14,112 bases of DNA from an uncultured Paraglaciecola sp. (lineage in GTDB: Bacteria; Pseudomonadota; Gammaproteobacteria; Enterobacterales; Alteromonadaceae). Under the pieces are notes generated by a model that saw nothing but the letters and a program-made list of their open reading frames with translations, was not told the origin of the DNA and searched no databases. Positions 7,714 to 14,112 of this stretch are shown here, piece after piece. Where the stretch lies: positions 1 through 14,112 of the forward strand of contig CAJQKX010000213.1 of NCBI GenBank assembly GCA_905479025.1, in the 5' to 3' direction. The translations under genes and the position numbers were made by a program. Numbering within the stretch: position 1 is the first letter of the stretch; every line of letters begins with the position of its first letter.

Positions 7714-7887
7714 GTGAAAATCAGTGTTACCCTTTTCAATGAAGCAACGGTTTTTCGTATAAAGAACGGAATGCGCACTCTTGATAGTAAACCCAGGAAC
7801 AAAAATCTTACAATTATATTAAATTTTGTTTTGAATCCAGACATCTCAAATTACGAAAAATTTGACTATCAATTAATTAAAAAATGA
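7714..7887 (+). CDS. Doubtful small ORF (57 aa), unrecognised
   Basis: An open frame of 57 codons from GTG 7714 (or TTG 7705), ending 36 bp before the E1 gene. The product starts MKISVTLFNEATVFRIKNGM and is a mix of beta-prone and charged residues with no motif, signal peptide or membrane segment that I recognise. GGAGG at 7707-7711 is a strong Shine-Dalgarno sequence but lies only 2 nt before the GTG, which is too close for efficient use. It may be a remnant of a displaced gene or a chance frame in A+T-rich DNA. The rest of the 7635-7923 gap holds nothing else I can support. Confidence 0.2.
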   Translation: MKISVTLFNEATVFRIKNGMRTLDSKPRNKNLTIILNFVLNPDISNYEKFDYQLIKK

Positions 7888-7923
7888 ATACTCTAGACTT
7901 GATATTGAAAAATGAGGAGACCT

Positions 7924-9855
7924 ATGGTCAACGATAGATTAATAGAAAAAGTTATTGAACTACGTTCTATTGAGGAAACGTTGTTAGAGCAATTTCAATT
8001 GGGTAGGGTAAGCGGAACTGTCCATACTTCTATAGGTCAGGAGATTACTCCAGTAATTCTTAATAACTATATTACTGAAGATGATTGGGTTTTTTCAAAT
8101 CACCGAGGTCATTCACATTTTTTAGCTCAATTTGATTTAGTTTCGGCGGTAATTTCAGAGATAATGGGTAAAAAATCTGGCCTTTGCTCAGGTTATGGAG
8201 GTAGTCAACATCTTCAGCATAAGAAGTTTTATTCCAATGGAATTCAGGGTGGGATGACTCCCATTGCTTGTGGGGCAAGTTTCAGTGAAAAGCTGGCAGA
8301 GACAAATAATATAGCGATTATATTCATTGGTGATGGCACTTTAGGCCAAGGCATACTATATGAATCGCTAAATATTGCTGGATGGATGGACTTGCCGATT
8401 TTGTTCATTTTAGAAGATAATGGGATCGCACAATCAACCTCAACCGACACTTTTAACTACACTAATTTAGAAAAATGTGTAGAAGGATTTAATCTTAGTT
8501 ATTTTGAAGGCGACACAGACGACTGGAGTGGGTTGGATAAAGTGATGTCGAATGCTGTTCAGTCTGCTAGAGGGATGAATCCAACTTTTGTTAGAATTAA
8601 AACACGGCGGCTGATGTCCCACTCCAAAGGCGATGATAACAGGAATGATGAAGTCATCGAATCACACCACGCTAATGACCCATTAAATAAGTTGCTCAAT
8701 GATTCCAAGGCGCACGCTGAGTATCGAACTAAATATAAACTGTTTCTGTCAGATTTGTGTGATGAAATTATTACACAGGAGCCGCTTGAGGATGTTGAAA
8801 AAAATAGCATTTTTTTGAGGGGCGGGAGTTCGATAGAGAAGATTTCTGTCAATTCCACGTTAACAGTCAGAGAGAAAATACATAATTCACTCCGAAAGAC
8901 TCTTGATGAATATCCAAAAGCTATTGTGATTGGGGAGGACATTAGGAATCGAAGCTTAGGAGCTGATAAAGACTATGGCGGAGCATTTAAGGTAACAGGA
9001 AACCTGTCAGATACATTTGAGGATAGGGTAATAAATTTTCCTATCGCGGAGCAATCAATTATAGGTTTTGGTATCGGATATGCACTTAGTGGTAATCCAG
9101 CAATATGCGAAATAATGTTCGGAGACTTCACTACACTCATAGTTGATCAGGTATATCAACATGCAACTAAATTCACAAAGATGTATGGCAATAAAATCAA
9201 TCTTCCGTTAATTATTAGGACTCCTATGGGTGGAGGAAGGGGTTATGGGCCAACTCATTCTCAATCCCTCGAGAAATTATTTATAGGCTGTGATGGTTTG
9301 CAGATAATATCAGTAAATTCTTTTGTAGATTCAGATACAACATATAAAAATTTAATCAAAGATGGTAGGCCATCTCTTATTTTTGAGAATAAAATTGGGT
9401 ACAACTCGACTCCTGATATTTATGATGGATTTAATATTTATGCAGCCAAGGAACAATATCCAACAATACTGATTTCAAACGGCGATATGCCAGATATCTC
9501 ATTTATAGCGCATGGCGCCAATGCTGATCTAGTGATAGAAGCTTTAAAACTTACTAATAATCTCAATTTTGAGTTAATTTGCCCTGTTTCATTGTCAGCA
9601 CTCAATCTTGACCTTGTAATTAAAAGTGTATCTAAATCAAAAAAGCTAATAGTAGTAGAGGAAGGGACTATCATTGGTTCACCTGGGTCTGCTTTGACTA
9701 ATGAATTATTGAAATTTGGTGTCTCTATAGACTTTTTCGATTATGTCAGTAATGAGACAGTAATCCCAGCCAGCCATATTGCTGAGAAAAAACTACTACC
9801 TTCAATACAAAAAATCCTCAATAGTATTCAATCTGGTATGAATTATGACTATTAA
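7924..9855 (+). CDS. Fused alpha-beta E1 component of a 2-oxoacid (pyruvate/acetoin-type) dehydrogenase, thiamine-diphosphate dependent
   Basis: A 643-residue fusion of two chains that are separate in PDH-like heterotetrameric E1 enzymes. The alpha half (about 1-290) has NHRGHSHFLA, SGYGGSQH and the ThDP motif from GDG at residues 136-138 to EDN at 164-166. The RLMSHSKGDDNR loop lies near residue 230. The beta half (from about 312) has TVREKIHNSLRKTL, FPIAEQSIIGFGIGYAL with the expected catalytic-site Glu, and GGGRGYGPTHSQSLE with the active-site His. The expected reaction is decarboxylation of a 2-oxoacid and acyl transfer to a lipoyl domain. I prefer ATG 7924 over 7912 because AGGAG (7915-7919) precedes it; the spacing is short. 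It overlaps the next gene, which carries a lipoyl-like domain, so the two probably form one machine. A role in branched-sugar formation by acyl-anion transfer is an alternative. Confidence 0.9.
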   Translation: MVNDRLIEKVIELRSIEETLLEQFQLGRVSGTVHTSIGQEITPVILNNYITEDDWVFSNHRGHSHFLAQFDLVSAVISEIMGKKSGLCSGYGGSQHLQHKKFYSNGIQGGMTPIACGASFSEKLAETNNIAIIFIGDGTLGQGILYESLNIAGWMDLPILFILEDNGIAQSTSTDTFNYTNLEKCVEGFNLSYFEGDTDDWSGLDKVMSNAVQSARGMNPTFVRIKTRRLMSHSKGDDNRNDEVIESHHANDPLNKLLNDSKAHAEYRTKYKLFLSDLCDEIITQEPLEDVEKNSIFLRGGSSIEKISVNSTLTVREKIHNSLRKTLDEYPKAIVIGEDIRNRSLGADKDYGGAFKVTGNLSDTFEDRVINFPIAEQSIIGFGIGYALSGNPAICEIMFGDFTTLIVDQVYQHATKFTKMYGNKINLPLIIRTPMGGGRGYGPTHSQSLEKLFIGCDGLQIISVNSFVDSDTTYKNLIKDGRPSLIFENKIGYNSTPDIYDGFNIYAAKEQYPTILISNGDMPDISFIAHGANADLVIEALKLTNNLNFELICPVSLSALNLDLVIKSVSKSKKLIVVEEGTIIGSPGSALTNELLKFGVSIDFFDYVSNETVIPASHIAEKKLLPSIQKILNSIQSGMNYDY

Positions 9856-10804
9856 TTATCTAAAAGTGCCAAAAGAAAGTGCTAATGATACCGAAGTGAT
9901 TTTGAGAGAAATCCACCTTGAAAGTGGAGAATGGAAAGAGGAGGGTGAAATAGTTTTTGAGGTTGAGGGGCAGAAAACAATTTATGAAGTAATAGCTATC
10001 AACTCTGGATATATTTATTTCATAGATGCTCTGGCAATTGATGAGACTTATCAAGTTGACGAGGTAATTGCTCTTATCTCTGAACAAGAATTAGATGATA
10101 AATTAGTCAAGTTGGAGTTCGATAGATTGGAAGCAATTGAAGATGGAGCGAGTAAAGCTATCGAAACTATAAACTTTGCAAAGAAAATACCTCAAAATAA
10201 TCGCTCGATTAAGAGAATTGGAGTAATTGGTGGTGGTCAAGGTTTTTCACAAATAATTGAGATTAATGAAAGTTTGTCAGAACCTTATGAGATTGTATGT
10301 ATATATGATGACGGTTTATTTGACGTGGTGAATCAAAAATATAGGGTTCCAGTTATTGGTGCTGTGGAAACTATTGAAATCATAAATGACTATCACTTTA
10401 AATTTATTGATGGTTTAGTCATTTCTGTGTCGACCAGTAATATACTTAGACAGAAATGGTTCGATCTGCTATCGCCTCATGTCCCATTTGTGAATTTCAT
10501 TCATAAAGATGTAGTCATTCCCAAGGAGATAAACATTGGATCAGGTAACGTCTTGTTACCCAGAACACACATAGGTATTAATAGTGAGATAGGAAACAAT
10601 AACTTTATTTCCTCATTCTGTAATATAGAGCATCACTGTGTATTAGGGAGTCACAACACGTTTGGGCCAAATGTCACGATGTCAGGTGACGTGAAGGTCG
10701 ATGATTCGGTCAAATTTGGGACAGGGATATTCATTGAGCCAAAAATTCATGTATCTTCGAATCAATTTGTAAAATCGTTTCAATTAATAAATAAAGATAT
10801 TTAG
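9845..10804 (+). CDS. Lipoyl domain fused to a PglD/NeuD-like left-handed beta-helix acyltransferase
   Basis: A 319-residue two-part protein. Residues 4-80 read as an E2-type lipoyl/biotinyl domain. Gly28 to Lys44 keep the exact 16-residue spacing between the EGD turn and the modified lysine, and Lys44 sits in EVEGQKTIYEV where E2 proteins have E-T-D-K-A. The segment to VIALISE matches the second half of the fold. After a charged linker (about 80-115), IKRIGVIGGGQGFSQI starts a PglD_N-type nucleotide-sugar Rossmann domain. Hexapeptide repeats follow (INIGSGNVLLPRTHIG, IGNNNFISSFCNIEHHCVLG, FGPNVTMSGDV). His263 in the IEHHC segment corresponds to the catalytic His of PglD/NeuD (usually EHDC). 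It overlaps the E1 gene by 11 bp, implying translational coupling. The predicted role is sugar N- or O-acylation; acyl supply from a lipoyl arm is inference. No amino-sugar transaminase lies in the window. Confidence 0.85.
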   Translation: MTINYLKVPKESANDTEVILREIHLESGEWKEEGEIVFEVEGQKTIYEVIAINSGYIYFIDALAIDETYQVDEVIALISEQELDDKLVKLEFDRLEAIEDGASKAIETINFAKKIPQNNRSIKRIGVIGGGQGFSQIIEINESLSEPYEIVCIYDDGLFDVVNQKYRVPVIGAVETIEIINDYHFKFIDGLVISVSTSNILRQKWFDLLSPHVPFVNFIHKDVVIPKEINIGSGNVLLPRTHIGINSEIGNNNFISSFCNIEHHCVLGSHNTFGPNVTMSGDVKVDDSVKFGTGIFIEPKIHVSSNQFVKSFQLINKDI

Positions 10805-10824
10805 GCTTAATAAAGCTGAGCCTT

Positions 10825-10992
10825 ATGGTGAAGTTTACATTTTTAGAATGTGCCAAAATATTAAAAAGGTATTGTGATCTGCTAGGTAATAATTGTTTTG
10901 AAGGATCTGAACTGGTTTTAGTATGTGACGTTTTAGAATCCAAAGCGCGTCTATTACCAGAGAAATTTAATGTTGCATTTTTGACTAGGTAA
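10825..10992 (+). CDS. Unrecognised small ORF (55 aa) or gene remnant
   Basis: ATG 10825 to TAA 10990-10992 encodes 55 residues, beginning MVKFTFLECAKILKRY and ending LLPEKFNVAFLTR. It lies 20 bp after the acyltransferase stop, on the same strand. The pattern (amphipathic first helix, hydrophobic strand ELVLVCDVLES) looks more protein-like than most chance frames here. There is no convincing Shine-Dalgarno sequence and no motif I can name. It could be the 5' stump of a displaced gene, since non-coding DNA follows for 300 bp. Confidence 0.3.
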   Translation: MVKFTFLECAKILKRYCDLLGNNCFEGSELVLVCDVLESKARLLPEKFNVAFLTR

Positions 10993-11294
10993 TAACTGCA
11001 GCGTGACAGAAAACCTATCCACGTAACTTGACATAGGACGTTAATGTCCCTTTGGGCTCTTAGAAATCAAGTAGATGTCCACAAACAGATGCCCAAATTT
11101 TAAAGAATGCCAAATCTCGTCTGCATACTATATTGTTGGATATTACCGCCAACACATAACGCGTGGAACTGATGGTGGTTCACGAATGAAGGTAGAGACA
11201 ACGTATACAGTTGACTCTTGATATAGTGACCTGCTTAATCTCAACATAAAATACATTAAAAAAACAACTGAATATTTTAACTGAGAGTATAATT
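10993..11294 (+). other. 302-bp spacer before the ABC exporter gene, with a weak promoter-like site
   Basis: No gene, RNA or mobile element is supported. Several short frames end quickly. TTGACT at 11211-11216 with CTTAAT at 11234-11239 (17-bp spacer) is a possible promoter; the -35 is good, the -10 matches at four positions only. A near-palindrome GGACGTTAATGTCC is at 11037-11050. The base composition rises toward that of the flanking genes, so this spacer may be one edge of the variable segment. Confidence 0.3.
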
Positions 11295-13109
11295 TTGAAA
11301 GTTTCTCTGCTAGCTGTCCCTCGTTTTGTAAAGCTATTTCAAGGCTACCTTGGTAGAAGAATATATCTTATTTTCGGTCTTTCTATGCTGGCTGGCATAG
11401 CCGATGGATTTGGTATTTTGATGCTTATGCCTTTGTTAGAGACACTTGGCACCTCGGCGGATAGTGCTTCACAAGCCAAGGAATTAACTGGCCCTTCGTT
11501 GTACATAAACGATTTTCTGGTTATGTTAGGTATTGAGGGCTCCGCAACCGCTATTCTGTTATTAATTACGTTTGCCTTTGTTTTTAAGGGAGTTCTTCTT
11601 TTTGGCGCTTTAGGACTAGATGCTTATCTCAGAGGTCAACTCTTGAGGGAGTTGAAAAGTCGTTTATTCTATAGTTATACCCGAATGCAATATAGTTACT
11701 ATTGCTCAAGAAGCACGGGCCACTTTACTAATATTATCAATGAGCAGGTAAATAGAGGGCTAGAGTCTTTTCATGCTCTTTCGAACCTTATTTCCCATAT
11801 GTTAAGTGCAGTAATCTATTTGATATTAGCCTTCGCAGTGGCATGGCGGTTCGGTTTGATGGCGTTGGTGGCAGGTGTGATTCTGTTATTTTTATTTCGA
11901 GCGCTAAATGGTTTTGTCCAAATGCTTTCAAGGAAATCGGCCTCTGAGAACGGAACTTTATCTAAATATTTGATAGAGGCCCTGCAAGGGTTTAAATACT
12001 TAGTGGCAACTAATCAGATGGATGATTTTCGAAATCGAGTCCATGAGTCAGTTTCGCGTTTAACTGGATACGAGGTTCGAACGGGGATTGCTCAGGCATT
12101 TACACATGCTGTACGTGAGCCTACTGCTGTCACTTTTGTAATGATTATAGTGATGGTCCAGTTGATTATCTTTCAGCAGGAACTAGCTCCTATTTTAATT
12201 TCGATAGTATTATTTTACAGGGGGATGGGTTCGTTAATGCAAATCCAAGCATATTGGCAAAACTGCCTCCGTCTTATTGGAAGTATGGAAATTGTTGATC
12301 AGGAATTTGCAAGTCAACAGTTGTATGTTGAACAAGACGGGGATCATCTTCTTAAGAAGCTCGATGTTGGGATCAATTTTAGGAACGTGGACTTTTCCTA
12401 TTCTCCTGAGCTAGGAAATGTCTTGAACGGTATCAATTTGGATATACCGGCTCGAACATCTGTTGCGTTCGTTGGTCAGTCAGGTGCTGGTAAGTCCACT
12501 ATGTTAGATCTGATTACTCTGATGCTAAGCCCTACTGGAGGTAGCATTGCAGTTGATGGGGTAACTGACAGCATTATTGATAAAGCTAGTTGGCGAGGGC
12601 AGATTGGTTATGTCTCTCAAGATCCCATTGTATTTGATGCCTCTATCGCCGATAACATTTGTCTTTTAAATGGTGGTGTTGCAAAAAATCCTGAGGCGAT
12701 GTCAGCTATTTTGGAAGCCGCGCGGCAAGCTCACCTTTGCGAGTTTATTGATAATTTGCCAGAGGCATACAATACGATGGAAGGTGATCGAGGTGTGCTT
12801 CTGTCGGGAGGGCAAAAACAGCGGTTAGTTATAGCGCGTGAACTATTTCGTCAACCGAAGATGTTGATCCTAGATGAGGCGACCAGTGCCCTTGACTCTG
12901 GCTCTGAAAAATCAATACAAAAAAGCATAGATGAGTTGAAAGGCCGTATCACGGTCATCGTCATTGCTCACAGGCTGTCTACAATAAAAAATGTAGACTG
13001 TATTTATGTTCTGGACAAAGGAATGATTGTTGAGAGTGGAAGCTACGATGTTTTAAGTGAACAGGAAGGCTCAAAATTTAGAGAATTAATTCAGTTGCAA
13101 TCTCTTTAG
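11295..13109 (+). CDS. ABC-type lipid-linked glycan or lipid flippase, fused membrane and ATPase domains (MsbA/PglK-like)
   Basis: A 604-residue half-transporter, the usual size for MsbA/PglK proteins. Hydrophobic stretches lie near residues 23-48, 80-105, 160-205 and 273-305, fitting a six-helix exporter domain. The C-terminal ATPase carries Walker A GQSGAGKST at 394-402 (Lys400) and a Q-loop in VSQDP. It also has the signature LSGGQ at 503-507, Walker B MLILDE at 523-528 and the switch His559 in IAHRLST, so it looks catalytically complete. It would act as a homodimer in the inner membrane, flipping a lipid or lipid-linked saccharide to the periplasm. TTG at 11295 is the likely start, with GAGAG at 11283-11287 seven nt before it; the next in-frame ATG lies inside the first membrane helix. 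The PglK-like role is suggested by the sugar-gene context, not proved. Confidence 0.9.
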   Translation: MKVSLLAVPRFVKLFQGYLGRRIYLIFGLSMLAGIADGFGILMLMPLLETLGTSADSASQAKELTGPSLYINDFLVMLGIEGSATAILLLITFAFVFKGVLLFGALGLDAYLRGQLLRELKSRLFYSYTRMQYSYYCSRSTGHFTNIINEQVNRGLESFHALSNLISHMLSAVIYLILAFAVAWRFGLMALVAGVILLFLFRALNGFVQMLSRKSASENGTLSKYLIEALQGFKYLVATNQMDDFRNRVHESVSRLTGYEVRTGIAQAFTHAVREPTAVTFVMIIVMVQLIIFQQELAPILISIVLFYRGMGSLMQIQAYWQNCLRLIGSMEIVDQEFASQQLYVEQDGDHLLKKLDVGINFRNVDFSYSPELGNVLNGINLDIPARTSVAFVGQSGAGKSTMLDLITLMLSPTGGSIAVDGVTDSIIDKASWRGQIGYVSQDPIVFDASIADNICLLNGGVAKNPEAMSAILEAARQAHLCEFIDNLPEAYNTMEGDRGVLLSGGQKQRLVIARELFRQPKMLILDEATSALDSGSEKSIQKSIDELKGRITVIVIAHRLSTIKNVDCIYVLDKGMIVESGSYDVLSEQEGSKFRELIQLQSL

Positions 13110-13178
13110 CAAAATCTAAAGATGGTCGCTATAAGCTGTTGTTTAGTACTTACTCATGTTGGGTATAAAAGGAGTCCT

Positions 13179-13940
13179 ATGAACCTACGAGAAAAGCTAA
13201 AGAAAGGGCGCATTACTATTGGGAGCTGGATCACTCTTGGTAATACCGGGATTGCAGAGATTCTAGCAAAAGCAGGATTTGATTGGCTTGTAATCGATCT
13301 TGAGCACTCTACTATTTCTATAGAGCAAGCTGGCGAGTTGATTCGCACTGTGGACTTAGCGGGTGTGCCTCCCCTCGTGCGTGTAACTTCAAATGATGCT
13401 TGTCAAATAAAAAGAATGCTGGATGCTGGAGCTCATGGGATTGTGGTGCCTTCCATCAATTGTAAGCAGGACGCTGAGAAAGCGGTAGCGGCTACTCGCT
13501 ACGCGCCTGTTGGGAATAGGGGAGTAGGCCTAGCACGGGCGCAAGGTTACGGCTCTAAATTCAGTGAGTACCTTGATTGGCAAGAGAATGCCACGGTAGT
13601 TATAGTCCAGATTGAACATATTGATGCTCTAAAAAATCTTGATGAGATTTTTTCCATGCCAGGAGTCGACGGTTTTATTATCGGTCCATATGATCTCTCC
13701 TGCTCCATGGGAATGCCAGGAGAGTTTGAGCGAGACGAATTTAAAGAAGTGGTTAATAACATATTTAATGCTGGAGTGGCCGCGGGGTGTCCCGCAGGAA
13801 TGCATATGGTAGAGCCTGATCCCGAAAGGCTAGAAAGACTTGTTCAAGAGGGCTATAAGATACTTGCTTATAGCGTTGACATAAGAATGTTAGATGTCTC
13901 CGCTAGGGTTGGTGCAGCGAAAATAAAGAGGTTAAGTTAG
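13179..13940 (+). CDS. HpcH/HpaI-family class II aldolase (2-oxo-3-deoxy acid aldolase)
   Basis: A 253-residue metal-dependent pyruvate-type aldolase, close to the usual HpaI length. ATG 13179 is chosen over the upstream GTG-type frame opening at 13122 because AAAGGAG (13168-13174) precedes it and the protein then starts MNLREKLKKGR, as family members do. His43 (in IDLEHS) and Arg68 (LVRV) are the expected catalytic pair. Glu146 (VQIEH) and Asp172 (GPYDLS) are the expected metal ligands. The family condenses or cleaves 4-hydroxy-2-oxoacids with pyruvate (or oxaloacetate) and an aldehyde. It sits 69 bp after the ABC gene and 1 bp before a CMP-sugar synthetase gene, so it probably makes a 2-keto-3-deoxy sugar acid for that enzyme rather than degrading aromatics. 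That role is inferred from context. Confidence 0.9.
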   Translation: MNLREKLKKGRITIGSWITLGNTGIAEILAKAGFDWLVIDLEHSTISIEQAGELIRTVDLAGVPPLVRVTSNDACQIKRMLDAGAHGIVVPSINCKQDAEKAVAATRYAPVGNRGVGLARAQGYGSKFSEYLDWQENATVVIVQIEHIDALKNLDEIFSMPGVDGFIIGPYDLSCSMGMPGEFERDEFKEVVNNIFNAGVAAGCPAGMHMVEPDPERLERLVQEGYKILAYSVDIRMLDVSARVGAAKIKRLS

Positions 13941-13941
13941 T

Positions 13942-14112
13942 ATGAAAGCAATAGGAATTATACCTGCTCGTATGGGGGCTAGTCGCTTCCCGGGTAAGCC
14001 TATGGCTCATCTTTTAGGGATGCCTATGGTGGGACATTGTTATCACCGGACCTGTTTGGCCAATGGATTATCCGATGTGTTTGTTGCGACCTGTGATGAT
14101 GCGATTGCCGAT
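13942..14112 (+). CDS. CMP-ulosonate synthetase (KdsB-like cytidylyltransferase), 3'-truncated by the window
   Basis: The first 57 codons are present, and the frame is open to the end of the window. The N-terminus IIPARMGASRFPGKPMAHL carries the nucleotide-binding signature of CMP-Kdo and related synthetases (IPAR-x-x-S-x-R-x-PGKP). VFVATCDDAIAD matches the second strand, which in KdsB reads IVATDD. It would couple CTP with a 3-deoxy-2-ulosonic acid to give a CMP-activated sugar. AAGAGG at 13926-13931 precedes the ATG by 10 nt. It starts 1 bp after the aldolase stop, so the pair is one transcription unit. KdsB is most likely; another CMP-ulosonate synthetase is possible, since only the N-terminus can be seen. 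It may be a second copy beside a housekeeping kdsB. Confidence 0.82.
   Translation, partial: MKAIGIIPARMGASRFPGKPMAHLLGMPMVGHCYHRTCLANGLSDVFVATCDDAIAD

Noticed and set aside
8559..8942. 127-codon minus-strand frame inside the E1 gene
   Set aside because: The plus-strand frame has conserved catalytic motifs across the same interval, so this is a shadow.
10803..10823. Intrinsic terminator after the lipoyl-acyltransferase
   Set aside because: AGGCT/AGCCT can form a short stem but no T-run follows.
10993..11294. Insertion-sequence remnant
   Set aside because: No terminal inverted repeats, target duplication or transposase-like translation could be recognised.

Overview
The window looks like a surface-polysaccharide (O-antigen, capsule or LPS-outer-core type) locus of a Gram-negative bacterium, most likely a gammaproteobacterium. 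The evidence is the gene mix: UDP-glucose dehydrogenase, two sugar-nucleotide epimerases, a glycosyltransferase, a PglD/NeuD-like acyltransferase domain, an MsbA/PglK-like exporter, and the start of a KdsB-like CMP-sugar synthetase. All ten convincing genes lie on the + strand. No rRNA, tRNA, CRISPR array, transposase or intact insertion sequence was seen. The taxon is inferred from gene content and cannot be fixed from this window alone.

Layout: (a) 1-1282, the 3' part of an FAD-linked 2-hydroxyacid dehydrogenase (GlcD/D-2-hydroxyglutarate dehydrogenase family). (b) 1550-3742, a tight pair, ugd and UDP-glucuronate 4-epimerase, which would give UDP-GlcA and then UDP-GalA. (c) 4111-5273, an A+T-rich insert-like segment: a divergent NAD-dependent epimerase whose last codons run into twelve perfect copies of the heptamer AAAAAAT, followed by the orphaned C-terminal end of a second UDP-glucuronate-4-epimerase-like gene. 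(d) 5329-7634, an FAD-dependent oxidoreductase and a GT-B-like glycosyltransferase. (e) 7924-10804, two overlapping genes: a fused alpha-beta thiamine-diphosphate E1 dehydrogenase, and a protein joining an E2-type lipoyl domain to a PglD/NeuD-type left-handed beta-helix acyltransferase. (f) 11295-14112, a half-size ABC exporter, an HpaI-family aldolase, and the 5' end of a KdsB-like cytidylyltransferase.

The most unusual part is (e). By architecture it resembles a reduced 2-oxoacid dehydrogenase complex in which the usual E2 catalytic core is replaced by a sugar acyltransferase. The attractive but untested reading is that E1 decarboxylates a 2-oxoacid, loads the acyl group onto the swinging lipoyl arm, and the fused acyltransferase passes it to a sugar nucleotide without free acyl-CoA. 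No E3 (lipoamide dehydrogenase) lies in the window, so reoxidation would need the housekeeping enzyme.

The outer genes in (a) and (f) may serve a separate branch: a 2-hydroxyacid oxidase, a pyruvate-type aldolase and a CMP-ulosonate synthetase could together make and activate a 2-keto-3-deoxy sugar acid. The inner genes are more A+T-rich than the flanks by eye and are separated by long spacers with gene debris, which fits a locus assembled by repeated cassette exchange.
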